Assembly: GCF_014805625.2 (NCBI RefSeq)
Contig: NW_023998608.1
Location: forward strand, 81,743 to 145,742
Length of the DNA stretch: 64,000 nt
Direction of reading: 5' to 3'
Source: Glossina fuscipes
Taxonomy: Eukaryota; Arthropoda; Insecta; Diptera; Glossinidae
Below the pieces are notes generated by a model that did not search any database, had not been told where the DNA came from, and worked only from the letters and a program-made list of their open reading frames with translations. Both the position numbers and the translations under genes were made by a program. Positions 1-12,299 of the stretch are shown one piece after another (position 1 is the first letter of the stretch; the number at the start of each line of letters is the position of its first letter).

Positions 1-1782
1 GGAATGCCATTATGTGTACATGTATGTGGTGTGATCTCAAAGATTTTTAACATGTCCTTGTATTTAGGTGTTTTCCCTTCATGTTGGAAGAGTAGTTTCC
101 TTATTCCTATCCCCAAGAGTGGAAGTAGACAATTTGTTGAGAACTGCAGAAGCATAGCCAAGTTGAGTGTCTTGCCCAAGTTGCTCGAGCGTATTGTGAC
201 TCAGCATTTGGCCTTTGCCATTAATTCGTATATTTCTCCGCACCAGCACGGCTTTCGTAAAGGGCGATCTACAGTCACCAACTTGTTAGAGTTTACCTGT
301 CATGTTTTCAAGGCCTTTTCTAGTGGCTCTCGCACAGATGTTATTTACACTGATTTAAGCAAAGCATTTGATATGGTTAACCATAGACTACTTATCTTTA
401 AACTCCAAGCCTCTGGTTTCCCAACCTACTTAGTGAAATGGATAAGCTCTTATCTGCACAATAGATCCTTCAGGGTTTTGTTTAACTCCATCACCTCGGA
501 TGAATTCCCCGTTACGTCTGGCGTACCTCAAGGAAGTCACTTAGGTCCCATTTTATTTAGTTTATACAATAATCATCTCCCATCGGTGGTTAATTCCAGC
601 CAGATCTTAATGTATGCTGATGATGTGAAACTGTTTTCTTCCTTCTCTGTTGAATCGCAATCACATCAGCTTCAAGGTGATTTGGATAATTTTGTTGCAT
701 GGTGCTCTTTGAATCTTCTGAAACTAAATCTGAGTAAATGTAAGAAGCTTTCATTCGCAAGAAGAAAGTCATTCATTACTCAGTATTTCATAGATTCGCA
801 TAAGTTGGAGGACATCGATTCCATTACAGATTTAGGCGTTCTATTTGACCATAGGTTACGTTTTAACTTGCATATTGGGCTCTCGATTAGCAAATCTAGG
901 TTCGCGCTTGGTTTTATAAGAAGGTGGTCCAAAGAGCTTGATGATCCCTACATTACGAAAAGTCTATATATGTGTTTGGTTAGACCCATACTCGAGTATG
1001 CCTCAGTTGTGTGGTCTCCTTCATATAGGTGCTACGTAGATTCAATCGAATCTGTTCAAAAGCAATTCTTACTGTTTGCCCTTAGAAATTTGGGTTGGGA
1101 TCCGGTTGCCTCTCTTCCTCCGTATGAAAATAGGTTGCTTCTGCTGCCCTACCGTCTCTTGAGAAACGTAGATTTGTTCTTGGCGTTTCCTTTCTAATTA
1201 AAGTAATAAATGGTGCCATTGACTCGCCTTCATTACTTTGTGAAATAAGCTTTAAAGTCCCTAACCGCTTCTCCAGGCACTTTATCTTGGTTAAGCTTAA
1301 TCAGTGTAAATTTAATTATGAGCTGTTCAATCCGCTCAGAGTAGTTTGCAAGAACCTAAATGACGTCTACCACTTATTCTCGTTATCGGACTCTTTAAAG
1401 TCCATTAAAGCAACATTGCTTAATACGCGCGATTTACCTATGTCGTATTTAAACTAGCTTTTATCCTTAAAAAGTCGTTACGTTTCGAAAGTGAATTATT
1501 GTCAATTTATTATCGGTTGCCAGGCTTATGCATGTTTGCGATGGTTTAGTGGTTCATTTGCAATTTGGTCCTGTACCGGTTGTAAGTGTGCTCCTATGCT
1601 GATAGTGTACATGCTTTTTTTCTTTTTCTTTTTTCTTCTTATTTGTTTTATTATGCTTATACTCAATTTTATTGTTAATTAATATAAGTTTTGCATTAAG
1701 AGCCAATTGAACTCGACTGTTTTTTGTTTAGTTGAGTTTCTAGTATAAGTGGAATAAATAAAATAAAAAAATAAAAAAAAAA
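1..1782 (+). mobile_element. CR1-like LINE (family A), copy 1, 3' part
   Basis: The window opens inside the reverse transcriptase of a non-LTR retrotransposon. The coding part runs to 1457, followed by a 3' UTR of about 290 bp and an A-rich tail of AATAAA-type repeats at about 1755-1782. The same 3' UTR and tail recur at 36842-37198, and the RT matches the minus-strand copy at 16.1-17.0 kb, which defines family A. Clade placement rests on the RT type and on the PHD-like ORF1 finger in the sister copies; it is from memory of the clade, not from a search. Confidence 0.85.
4..1457 (+). pseudogene. CR1-like LINE reverse transcriptase (ORF2 C-terminal part)
   Basis: The reverse transcriptase would copy LINE RNA at the nicked target site. 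An open frame of 397 codons (4-1197) shows the RT fingers (FRKGRSTVTNLLEF), the first catalytic aspartate in DLSKAFD, SGVPQGSHLGPILFSLY, and the catalytic YADD box near 610-621. The thumb segment has VVWSPSYRCYVDSIESVQK and LLFALRNLGW. The reading then leaves frame near 1170 and continues in another frame to the stop at 1455-1457, so one frameshift ends the long ORF early. The 5' part (ORF1, endonuclease, RT N-terminus) lies outside the window. Identity as LINE RT is secure; activity is not expected. Confidence 0.9.
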
Positions 1783-4599
1783 TCCAATTATATTATGTAC
1801 ACCCGACCGACTTTACAACCGCAAAGGTAAAATATAGACCAGAAATAGCACAAGAAGGTGCCAGATTACTACTTCATAAGACAAAACAGCAATAACAAAC
1901 ACGATATGGCAAAACAGCCAATAATTACAATGTATAAATAGGCAATTTAATTTTATGAAAACATAAATTAGGAAAAATAAATACTCAGGACTCTACAAAG
2001 TTTTAGATCTAAAAAATAATAAAGTTAAAGGTAATAAAGATAAAACACAAATTTTACATAAAAACAGATTAACATTACATAACATTTGAAATATAATACA
2101 CGGAATAAGGGCCCCACTCTAACAGTAATGAGAATTATCGCTCCACCATAATTCATTGTTTACCCTGACGAATTATTTTGATATTCTAAGAATTCATTGT
2201 AGCACTACCATAAGCATTTTTCTCATTTTACTAGTGTACGCATATTTATTTTACTAACACAAACATTCACTCAGATTTAACATTTTTCTCAACATAAGCA
2301 TATTATTAAATTTTTTTACTATATAAGAACCAGGTAGATAATAACCTTTAATCTTGTTTGCGTGTTTTCTTAAAAAACAGCAAGGTTATTCGCGACTGTT
2401 ACACTATATTCACGCATACAGAGAAATCTCTTTACAGCGCAAAAGTTTTCACTTGTTTTCCCTTTAGCTGCTTTACTTCGCTCAAGCATCACTCGTTTCT
2501 TTCAGTTCGACTGCAAAAAAAAAGCCAAAAAATGTTATATAATTTATCAAATTTCTGCGATGTGGGAAACACAACAAGTGTTACAATGTTTATTCATTTT
2601 TTTATGTACCCTTAAATCGCAAAACAGCACGTTTGTTGGAATTTCCAAAAAGACCGCTTTCTTTTGCTTTTGGCTTGTGTGAATAGAGACGAGTTGTTGT
2701 TAAAAGTGTTGCTTGCAAATAATGATTTTCTTTTCCGACGAAACAAGTGTAGATTGCGAACTTGTGGAAGTAGCAGTGTTTTTTGCAGGGATAGGCAAAA
2801 TTTGTCTAAAAATGAATGAAGCTTAGCGGGACAAAGACGACACTGGCCAAATTTGCAATTTTTTATCGTTTACCACTTTCTTAAGCAATTGACGCACAGT
2901 TTGAATCTTGTGGCGCCCTCACGACGGCGTGATGGTCTTAAATTTGCAAAATAAGAACAATTAATAATATATTGTTTTCGGAGAGCAGTTATGCCAGAAG
3001 CTTTTGATATTGGCAATACTGACAATTTTGGTTTACGGAAAACTGCGGAGAAAGACCTCGAATTCTCTAGCAACGAAAATTGTTGAACAGTTGACAATCA
3101 CTAAGCCTTTTTTATGACATCTGCTTAAGCAGTGATTTTATCTTTCAGTTGAAAGTATAAGGAGTGAAAAAAGAACTATTAGTTTTTTCTCAACCGCTGT
3201 GATCGAGTTCTTCTAAAGAGGATTGGATTTCACGAAAACATTTCTTTAGCTCTTCTAGGAATTCGAGGCTCATTGCATCATGGCATCGTATTCTATTAAC
3301 TAGCCAATGCTAACGGCTATCTTTAAATCGATCAATTCTTTCAAAACTGATGTGACTCCTTTTTAATGGAACGTCACATTTTTATTTTCATCTTGCACGC
3401 CATAGGACAGACTTTCATGGGATGTACTCAAAATGAATTAAATTAAGAGTTGGCGTTTATGTGTTTGTACGATATGGCAATGCTTTTCATTACCGAAGTT
3501 GAAACATGAATGTTATGGAAACCTTTTTAAACCGAATATTACCTTCGTTCGTAATTCGCTTTCAAAACCGAATTTATGTTTTGTTTGCAATTTCCAATAA
3601 AAGAAATTAAGCCGAATATTTAACTGCTAAGCGATTTTGATTAATCGAGAAAGTTTTTGCGTTTTGGCATGAATTTCTCATGGGTGAAACTTAAACCGAG
3701 TACTTAATTTTTATGCATTTTGATTAATCATGACACAGGCCAACAGCTTAAAGAAATTCTGGTTTTCTATTCTAAACTTAATTTGATTCTATTAACAAAT
3801 AAACCGAGTGTTTAATTTGTTAATCAGTTTTAGATAATCACACAAATTTTTCACAAAATGTTTTTTTAATTTTTACCACGTCGGGAACATTACAATAATT
3901 GTGTATTATGCTTCTTTGCATCAATTTTTTTGCAAAACGTAAAATTGTGACTTACCAAGCCGGAAAATTGAAGCCAACAAGAATCAGTAACAAAGTTAAT
4001 TTCGGTCGGGATCGAATCTTTTATATCCATCACAGTTATCCTAAAAGAGAGAGATTAAAGAACAAGCTTTATAATATGGAGTAGGTGCAGCTGATTTTTT
4101 TTATATTCAATTTAAAAGTTATTGTCGTATAGGCTTGTGGGCGTTGCGTGTTCTTTGAAAAGTTTAGATCAATCCAAATTTTTTTGCAAAAATCCATATT
4201 ATACAGCAGGAAAATGTACTTCTTTTACTTTTGTTGGGTTTTTTAGTACAACGAAGATGAGCATAAAACTTGCAGTCGCGACCGAATTCGATTTTCTTAC
4301 CTGTTTTATTTTGCAAGCTAAATGAAATGATAATATAATAACTAAATGCTTAGTGTTTGAAAGGCGAACGAATTGAAGCAAACGCTGGCAAAAATTCTTT
4401 CTGTCAAAGTTATAGATGCGTTTATATATAAATGACGACAACATTTAATTGATGATCAATTATATGACGACTTATTTAGGCAGATTTGGATTTCAAGTGT
4501 GATGATCAATAAATTTTTGTACGACCATTCATTCGTGTTCTCCTTCGAGAATAAATAAAACGTTAGAGCGAATTCGAAAGTTTTACTATTGGTTTAGCT
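1783..4599. other. AT-rich intergenic DNA without a supported gene
   Basis: Only short ORFs without recognisable motifs were found. Near 3530-3850 a motif of the type AAACCGAGTxxTTAATTT followed by GATTAATC recurs about four times at irregular spacing of 80-110 bp. I see no LINE, LTR or host exon here. Confidence 0.5.
3530..3850. repeat. Degenerate short tandem-like repeat
   Basis: Copies of a core resembling AAACCGAATATT or AACCGAGTACTTAAT, several followed by GATTAATC, occur near 3531, 3610, 3692 and 3801. They are divergent and the spacing is uneven. No function can be assigned. Confidence 0.35.
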
Positions 4600-5190
4600 G
4601 CGTGAATGTAGTCAAAAATCGTATCGATGGATTTAATGCTTTCCGAGCACTCTACATAGCAATATCAAAGAATGGCTTTCAATTGAAATCTCAGCAGTTC
4701 AAAGAATTGTTGGCAAGGTATAACATTACCCATACTTTAACAGAAGTTCATTAATCTCAGACTTTCGTATTGGAACGTGTCAATCGAACTATTATTGCTG
4801 CCACTATACTTTACGAAAATGCGGATCAAAAGCACTAAGATGGATTGCTCAGTCATTTGGTTGGCACCTTGCGATCAAGCGTTTGTTCTGGAATAGCAAC
4901 TGAACTCTACTACGTTACGTTTGGCCAACCCATAAACACAACTTAATTAAGCGAGTATATATGGCTGAAGAGAGGGGGACTGATTTTTGATGGGAAGACC
5001 CTTTAGATATTATATATAAGCAAGCTTGTGACCTCATGGCGAAAGAGTTTAAGAGAAATGAAATCACAACGTGAGGTCAAACCAAATAATTTATAATCAC
5101 GGTGAAGGGGCAATGTTCCAAGTTATCTCCTTTAGTTTTAAAAGCTAGGACGAGAAAAGGGTTAGATAACTTCTGTTATGAATTAATTAG
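4600..5190 (+). pseudogene. Ty3/gypsy-type integrase fragment
   Basis: Conceptual translation of about 4640-4940 gives an integrase core in one main frame with in-frame stops: FKELLARYNITHTLTEVH, then ERVNRTI, a decayed W..L segment and LYYVTFGQPIN. In Ty3/gypsy integrases this is the stretch between the second catalytic aspartate and the end of the core; the glutamate of the ERVNRT box is still present. Downstream, near 5110-5160, a short basic stretch fits the integrase C-terminal region. The rest of pol is missing. Family assignment comes from recognising the motif order by eye. Confidence 0.6.
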
Positions 5191-5869
5191 TACATATATA
5201 TTTCAGGACTTATCACGTTAAAGACATATAGCAGTAATAGTAATCTTTGAGGCAATTTCAATTCCAAAGCTGATTATCCATTTTAGTAGTGTTTGAAGAA
5301 AAAAGAATACAAGATTTTTCTTATTTTGATCTCACAATTTTAACGAAGTGGTTAGGTCTGGGAAAATTTTCGCTTCCCTTCTGTTGCAGTAATGACCACC
5401 AACCCACAAGCAGATTGTTCGGTCCCGTAAGACCGAATGAATGAACGCGAATATATCTGTCCTAAGTTCTTCTACGAGCATAACATCGTACGTTTACTGC
5501 ACCCTTCCCGACGTGTCTATGTTGCTTTAAGAGAACAGGACGGATTTACAGAGGAAAACACGATAAAAGCCGTAACCCAGGGTGTTATACGTACCATGCT
5601 CAGGTACGAATGGCAATAAATGTGTCTTTGAAAGCTGTGCCCCATACATCTGGCGACCTCTGAAAAAAGAAAAGTCGCCCCGTTCGAGATATAAAGGATG
5701 TTTCTCTACTTTCACTAATCTTTTCAGACATCCATGGAGAAAGAAAACACTACCACAACAACAAAACCAACTCCTCAACAGGACGCAGTGGGTGAACTCG
5801 CAGAACAAATGAAAGATTTTCTCATATCTGAGCACAACTCAGGCAACGGCAGCTTACCTCCTCGGCTCT

Positions 5870-6657
5870 CAGAAGAGAACGAAAGAGGGCGCTAAACCTC
5901 CCGGCGAAACTTGTGTAGGAACCCCTCAACGACGAGGAGAAGCGAGAAAGGAAGACTGCGGAAAAAAGAAGAGACTAAATGGGGCCGCTCGCCGTCATCT
6001 GCAAGCCCTGATCAAAGGTGGCATTACCGTCATGAAGGCACACAAGCACGCAACGGTGACCAGTGCAACCTCCGAAAATGCGAAGCTTCAGATTAGTGTC
6101 AAGCGGGATAAACTGGCCTGGAAGTGGCGAAATGGGAAGTGGAAAAAGTTGACCAGGATAGGAATTGTGCCAGTTGATTACCTCATACAGATGTGTAGGA
6201 ATATCGTCACAATACATATCTAAGTTAATATATTGTATAGTATACATAACCGAAGGTCCAAGTTACTTTTATACTATAAATTGCCTTCGAAGGAGTCCTA
6301 GATTGGCGGAGTATACCCTGCCCAAGAAGACTCGTTACAAGGGATAAAGATACTGCAGTATAACTGAAGACGACCCTGCCAGCAATAAAACCATAAGAGG
6401 GCACCGTTCCTCAATCCGCAACTGAAAAAGAGTCACTTCGACTTCATGTAGTCGTCTGTTATTTCCTCGAAGGTGAAAACATCGTACCGGCGGAGATTTT
6501 AAAGCTTCTGTCGGGCCAGAACAAAGGATTAAATGGTGACTTCTGGAAAGTACTCCAGAGGGACGCTAGAAGAAATACAACGCTTCTAACTCTCGCAGTG
6601 AACGAATCCTCGGCAGAAGTGCTGGATAAAAATAGACATGCTGGCACTCCGCAGTAA
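5870..6657 (+). pseudogene. LOA-like ORF1 (nucleic-acid-binding) remnant
   Basis: The basic segment near 5970-6030 and the block LLSGQNKGLNGDFW with TTLLTLAVNESSAEVL (about 6500-6620) resemble ORF1 proteins of LOA-type LINEs, which bind element RNA. A zinc knuckle is not readable. The frame is broken by stops and by the repeat at 6181-6350. Assignment rests on the segment order and on the endonuclease that follows immediately. Confidence 0.5.
6181..6350 (+). repeat. Dispersed repeat, short copy
   Basis: This stretch matches 38988-39290 at both ends: the left part shares ATGTGTARGAATATC and CAATACATAT, and the right part shares CGAAGGTCCAAGT and the segment GAGTATACCCTG followed by AAGAAGACTCGTTA. 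The second copy has about 130 extra bases between the two parts. It sits inside LINE ORF1 remnants here and inside an I-like LINE there, so it behaves like an insertion. Confidence 0.55.
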
Positions 6658-6714
6658 CCACAGGCGCACGAAAGTCAAGGGACACGGATTTAAGGCAGCA
6701 TTTTAGCGCCCCAA

Positions 6715-9000
6715 GTGGCATGTTAGATGTTTGCAAGTCAACCTCCACAATACTAAAGCCGTCTCGTCGGCTCTTAGCTGTAGGTGAACAAATGAGCGTC
6801 TCGACGTACCCCCAATGCAGGACACGTATATGAATGCGGACGCTATACGGGAGACTGTGCAACCTTCTTTCCACTTTCAAAGTTTATATTGGGGGATTTG
6901 GCGGCGATTGAACCGAGATGTCTTTTATTGAAGGAAATCGCTGACTCTTGATGGGGTTCGCCTACCTACTCAGGGAGAGACACCCACAGTTGAAGTACGG
7001 GGCCTTGTCCAGTACTGCAAGTCCTGCAGACTGGACTGGTTGCTCGACTGTGATACCAATGCCTACCACACACCCAATTTGGGACAGCGAAGATGATTAC
7101 AAAATAATACTTTTTTTTTCAACTGAGGTAGGGAACCCACATTTACAAATGCAATCAGAGAGGAGGTGTTCTACTTTGCCAGCAGTTCCTCCTTCAGTTC
7201 CTCTATCTCAGGTTGTCATATATCAAGCGAAGTCTCAGCGAGGCCATCAGCACATGCAATTCGATATTGGGGCCGGTACGGGGTCATGCCAAACTTAAAG
7301 AGAGTCCAAACGTGCGAATTCGAAAGCGTTTTGTTTTGCTCGGAAAGCAGAAACACCTTCCTGCATCTTCCCGACAGTCTGGAGGCTATTAAACTCGAAT
7401 CGCAGACGCTCTGTTCAAACTTAGAAGTTTGCCCTGTAAACACCAAAATGTACACGAAGGATCTGCCATGGTGGAATCATAGCCTACAAAAATTCGATCT
7501 TGGATCAGGGCATTGTTCATCACGTCGGAAAAGTCTGGTGATTGCGCTAAGCACAAGTAAATCCTCATCCCATTTAACACCGAACTGATGAGGTCGAAAC
7601 CGGCTACTTGGAGGGAGCATTGTGAGTCATAAATAGCCTCCTTGAAGCAGTACGGTTTCAAAAAGCTCCAGTTAAAGATCACAGCATGCACTCAAAAGAA
7701 AACTAGTGGAGATTGCACAGAAAGACCCGAAGAAGCTGGCGCCTCCTGATAGATACCCTCTTTCCGGCAGGCCAGAACGACGCTAGGCTAAGAAACCACA
7801 CGTGCCCTAAAGAAAGACCGAATAATAATCAATGTGCTGAATTCCGGGCTCGTTACTTCGGAGCTGGTAGGGTGCCTCCTTAACCATCAGAGGCCATAGA
7901 GAGTGTCCCCGAGGGCGCGTGCGTTCTGCTCCTTTGGACTGTAGTCATAGATGAGTTGCTAGTGAAACAAACGGCCTGCAATTTAAAACACTAGGTTTTG
8001 CGGACGGCTTGGCAAGTTCCGTGTTCGGCTAGCATGGATATGCATTTACTGGTCGCATGCAAAAACCCCTAAGTATAATTCACAGCTGATACCAGAACAA
8101 AGGTTTGAAGTTTAATCCCCTAAAAAATGGTTCTGGTACCTTTCTTGAAAACGATGGAAGTTAACATTGAACAACGTCCACTTGCATGACGTAGTTCTTG
8201 ATAATTGAAATGAAGTGAAATATCTAGATGCCTACTTCGACAGTTAACGGAGAAGGCGAACAGAACATTGTTCGCCTGCGAACGTCTTTTCGGCAAAATA
8301 TAGGGTATAAGCCAAAAACGATCTAACCAACGTAGCTCTGGCCTGGGGGCTTAAAGTGAAGCAAAAAATGGCACTGACGACTTCATATAAAGCTCAACGT
8401 CTCGAGAACATTTGCATTATCGCGGCGATGAGATCCTGCCCCTTGAAAGCCCTAAAGACGGTGGTGAGCATAATTCCAATTCCTACAGAAAAAGAATCTT
8501 GCCTGAACGCACTGTGACACATCGACAAATTAAAACCTGGAAAACTCATACAAGGAAACGGTAGGCAGATGGTTCAAAATTTTAAAACGGCAAAACTGGA
8601 GCTGGAGTTTGCGGCCCGAGTTCCAGAAGGCCATATCCAATGCGGCATAGTCCTTTCATATTCAGCAGAAGTTTACGAAATCGACAGATGTGGCTCATAA
8701 AGCTTAAGTAGATAGTGCAGCAGAGAGTGGATCCGCATTTACTCTAACGGTCAAGCCACCTTAAAGTTCCTAAGCTTGTAATGGGGTGTCTTTAAACACT
8801 GAATGAGCTAGACAAGCAAAATGATGTACACCTATTTTGGATTTGTGGCGTTTCGAATGTTGAGGGCAACGAAAGGGCTGAGCGTCTAATTCTGGCGTAA
8901 CAAGAGACCATATTAATAGGCTGGTATCGCAACGGGCGTAGAATAAAGCGGATTGCCCAGAGGGAAATGTGCAGCACAACGGCAAACAAAAACATAAAAT
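6715..9000 (+). pseudogene. LOA-like ORF2 (endonuclease, RT, RNase H) remnant
   Basis: The endonuclease begins with a QVNLHNTKA block (about 6730) and keeps a degraded DxNAxH box near 7060; the segment around 7200-7240 (SGCHISSEVSARPS) sits where these enzymes have the W-V-S-x-E-x-S-x-SDH block. PWWN (about 7465) marks the linker to the RT. The RT palm with its YADD box is not readable. The thumb is recognisable near 8220-8490, and an RNase H tail near 8840-8900 (HLFWICGVSNVEGNERAE) replaces the usual WVPGH-GNE box. Dozens of lesions make it a fossil. Confidence 0.6.
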
Positions 9001-9060
9001 AAATCTTCCGGTATCGCAAACAAACTAGTGCAACTAACAAGAAGCGAGCTACATTAAGTC

Positions 9061-9921
9061 ACCGGTTTCTACACTGGTCGTAATTCCTTTAGGTACTAAA
9101 CTGAAAAACATGTTTGTTTGATATTAACCAGAACGACATTCTCTTTCTTCTTCCGCGCTCCCCTCCATCTCTCTTTTTCTTTCTTTAAAGGTACTATTAT
9201 TTGGATCTTAATTTATTTGAAATTTTAAATATTTTAAAAATAATTTTCACTCTACTAAACTTGAGACGCCTTTACATTTTTATTTTCTTTATATATAAAT
9301 TTTTTTTTTCCTTTTTTTTTTTAATTCACTTCTCTCATCTCCCTTACCGAAAAACGCGCAAAACAACAAAAAAAAGGTTATGTCAAAATCACACATTGCA
9401 ATCTACTAACGGGGTACGTGCCTCTACATGTTTGTTGAACTTCTTTTATAAACCATTAAACCGCTGAAGAGAACGTTCATAAGAATTCTCAACCGCATCA
9501 CTCTCTTTTCTTTTTGATAGGAAGATGAACCTGAATGAAAACGAGTAGTTGTCGTTCAAAGTGTAGCTCACACATAATATTCTTATTAATCGCAGGACGA
9601 GTTTCATCATAGTTATTTTAAACTTCCCAAAATGATTTAACTAACGTAGCTAAATTTTATTTTTTATGTCCAATGTAGTTAATGGTCGCGAGTTTAAAGC
9701 AGGAAACTCGCAGAGACCATACGTTCGAGTGCGTTCAGTTCAAAGAATAGACCAATGCCAATGAAAACACACAATCTCCTAACCGCACATTTTTTTGTTT
9801 TCCAGCTTACATCAGGCTGGTCTAGCGCCCAGGGCCACTCATCTCCTCTAATTTACTTTCCCCTAAGAAAAAAAAAAACAAATTTTATCCATTTTTACGT
9901 TTTAAAAGCCATTGCCGTAAG
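9061..9921. other. Low-complexity, T-rich DNA; no gene
   Basis: Pyrimidine- and A-rich runs dominate. The only structure seen is a stem-loop at 9682-9720. Short ORFs lack motifs. Confidence 0.5.
9682..9720. repeat. Small imperfect hairpin
   Basis: An inverted repeat pairs ATGGTC plus GCGAGTTT with AAACTCGC plus GACCAT around an 8-base loop, with a 3-base bulge. Nothing links it to a known RNA. Confidence 0.4.
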
Positions 9922-9934
9922 TTTATTAGGTAAT
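9922..9934. repeat. SINE target-site duplication, left copy
   Basis: TTTATTAGGTAAT here is repeated exactly at 10109-10121 on the other side of the SINE. A 13-bp perfect duplication is typical of LINE-machinery insertion. Confidence 0.85.
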
Positions 9935-10108
9935 ATTATTATTATTATTAATTTCTCCAGAGAGATAGATTCTAAGACTAAACTCTTAAAAGCACTAGCA
10001 TCTAAGGCTATCGGCTTTTATTAAAAACTCTACCGCACTTGAGGAGATTCGAACCCACGACCACTGATTTGCTAGTCGAGATTCCTCGCCTTCGACTACT
10101 CAGGCGGA
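9935..10108 (-). mobile_element. tRNA-derived SINE
   Basis: Read on the minus strand from 10108, the head resembles a tRNA: an A-box-like stretch (TGAGTAGTCGAAGGCG), an anticodon-arm-like region and a B box (GGTTCGAATCTCC) near 10040-10055, as for internal RNA polymerase III promoters. The body continues to an ATT/AAT trinucleotide tail at 9935-9950. A 13-bp perfect target duplication flanks it. The last roughly 80 bp of the body match the 3' end of the I-like LINE at 37350-37440, including the trinucleotide tail, suggesting that LINE as its partner. Mismatched arms and the repeat tail argue against a functional tRNA gene. Confidence 0.8.
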
Positions 10109-10121
10109 TTTATTAGGTAAT
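10109..10121. repeat. SINE target-site duplication, right copy
   Basis: Exact copy of 9922-9934. Confidence 0.85.
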
Positions 10122-11890
10122 AAAAAAAGGAGAAATCTACTGAACGTGCAGAAACGAACAAATTTTGGCATGCAAACTTAAAGTGGCAATGCATTATAAA
10201 TTTCGTTTTTTAATTGTAATATATCTACACTGTCAAAATACATAACCCAAAATTCGAAAACGATTAAAACATTTATTCAACTATTGAAATGGAATACCTA
10301 TCTAATTACACTTCTTAACTGTTATATAACTTTCTAAAACTCTTCGCTTCTAATTACACAGTGTGACCATTTGCACGAGTAACATAAAAGTACAATACTT
10401 GATCCTTATTTTGAATAATACTTTGCTAGATCTAAGCGTTGACTAACTTGATTGCAGCACCTTGAACTATACCAATGTGAACATCAAGTGATGGATGCAA
10501 TAAAAATAGTTGAATGAAGGAAAGAGAAATTAAATGAAGGAAAGAGAAATTAAAATAATGAACGGTAAGAAAGATAACTTTAAGCTATCTCAAGTTTTCG
10601 TACAAGTAATAGCGACTCTAACTCTAATGTGGATGCTCGATTTGGATGGAATGAAATAAAGCTATTACATTTTGAACACATTAAAATCCGTCGCTCCCTT
10701 TCAGCAAAACCAAAATCCCTGCAAGCAGAAACTTTTAGCGTGCTGCCGGATCTTGCAGAAACATTTATTAGCCTCTTAAACAAAACGTTTCCAACTTGGA
10801 TCACATATTCTTTAAACACTACGTTCCAATCCTGCCACACTCATGACAAACGCGTTACCATTGTTATCCAGGTGTCACCATAATCATAAACTTTTATATC
10901 TTACGCATGCCACATGTTAATATTAACTTTAAATAAAAAAAAAAATTTATTAATTTGCTATAATAAAATTCGAAGTTTTAAACTCACACATATAGACATA
11001 CAATTTCAATATAACGCCAAACGCTTGTAAAACAAATAAGTTCTCTTAAACATTCAAACTCATGTTACTCTCAAACAATGACCCAACATTTAAGAGATCG
11101 ATAAACACAAGAAAAAATAATAAAACAGAATGTATAACCTAAAAGAGATAGAAAATACCAATCACCACAAAAAGCTATAGCACCTCAAACGTTGTGTTTG
11201 TACGAAACAAAAACAAAAACCGAAACTGAAGTTTCTGGGAGAAAATGGAATCTTCAAAATTAAACAAAAACGCTACACATGTTGCATCTAGCGAAAATTC
11301 ATATCACTAAGGTGATCTTGAGAAAACTAAACTTTATTCATGTCACTACGATGATTTCGAAGAAGCAGGTCTAAGGCAAAACACGCAACCTTGAATAAAG
11401 TGAAATCATTTGTAATGTAATGCCCAGAGAAGTACTAAAAAAAGAGTACAACAAATTAATTGACAGTAATATAACCGTATTACTATATACACACATTGTT
11501 ACAAAATACTCTTTTTATATTTTCCTTGCTGTATTTCTTGACAAGGTCCGTACCACTAGATTGTGAACAGCGTAGATTTTACTTAAAACGTTAGAAATAA
11601 TATTTATAATTTACTTGCAGCTACTTATTTTTCAAACGCTCTAATTCTCGTTCTGGTTTGGTCCTTTCGAATACCGCGATACAACTTTCTTGATTTAAAT
11701 TTTCCGACTAACTTTCGACTCATTCAAATATACTTATATTTACTATTACAAGTAAGTTATTATTACCTAAATTCATTGATACATTTTTAATACGCGAAAT
11801 TTATGCCGACCGTTGTTAATCTTTTTACCAGCCGCCAGCTGCATGAATCAGGTAACGCGCCATGAACGTGCGCTTGGTTTTCCTCATTCT
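10122..11890. other. AT-rich intergenic DNA
   Basis: No recognisable gene or mobile element. A 20-bp unit is tandemly duplicated at 10513-10552. ORFs of 84 and 86 codons overlap on opposite strands at 10580-10883 and carry no motif I recognise. Confidence 0.45.
10513..10552. repeat. Perfect 20-bp tandem duplication
   Basis: The unit AATGAAGGAAAGAGAAATTA occurs twice head to tail without mismatch. Confidence 0.9.
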
Positions 11891-11949
11891 TTAGAATTTT
11901 GTTTCTAGGAAAATCAATTAGCTTTCATGAAAACACAAATTATAAAATA

Positions 11950-12240
11950 TGGGATTTATATTTAAATGTGTTGTTCCCAATTTTTCTATATATTCGTTGA
12001 TTATTCCTGTTAGGTTAATACATTCTATATTGTTTAGTGGGTAGTGTTCCAAAAGGTGTGCTTTTCAGAGGCTGATGTTTATTCCTGTGTCTAATAGAAA
12101 TGATATTTTTGGTTTTGTTGCATTTTGGATATTTAGTAGTATATAGTTGGATAATTTTGAGATGGAGAAGATATGGGTGTTTGCTTGGTTTAGATGTTCA
12201 GTGGATGCATGGTTTAAGTGTTTGGTGTATGCCTGGTTTA
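11950..12240 (-). pseudogene. Retropepsin-like aspartic protease fragment
   Basis: The minus strand reads ISFLLDTGINIS with the catalytic DTG codons at 12091-12083, followed by an in-frame stop and then INLTGIINEYIEKLG, which fits the downstream part of a Ty3/gypsy protease. It would process Gag-Pol. Only about 90 codons can be followed and the second half of the fold is damaged. Confidence 0.6.
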
Positions 12241-12299
12241 AGTGGTTGGTCCCGAATTCAGGGGCATCGTTGAGGAATCCGGGTAAAATCAGTTTCCAT

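Larger units (their letters stand above)
5400..9060 (+). mobile_element. LOA-like LINE, heavily decayed, nearly full length
   Basis: Fragments in the order expected for a LOA-type LINE can be read on the plus strand through many frameshifts and stops: an ORF1 basic segment (RLNGAARRHLQALIKGG, near 5970-6030), an ORF1 segment with LLSGQNKGLNGDFWKVLQR (about 6505-6560), an endonuclease start (CLQVNLHNTKA, about 6730), an endonuclease DxNA box (DCDTNAYHTPN, about 7050-7080), the linker DLPWWNHSLQK (about 7460-7495), an RT-thumb segment (ERLFGKI, near 8280) and RNase H remnants near 8580-8900. A dispersed repeat (6181-6350) interrupts ORF1. Boundaries are approximate. Confidence 0.65.

Noticed and set aside
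10030..10108. tRNA-like gene on the minus strand
   Set aside because: It has A and B box-like sequences, but the arms pair poorly and it is the head of a SINE with a repeat tail and a 13-bp target duplication.
10580..10883. Opposed 84- and 86-codon ORFs
   Set aside because: No motif in either strand, and overlapping antisense ORFs of this size are expected by chance.
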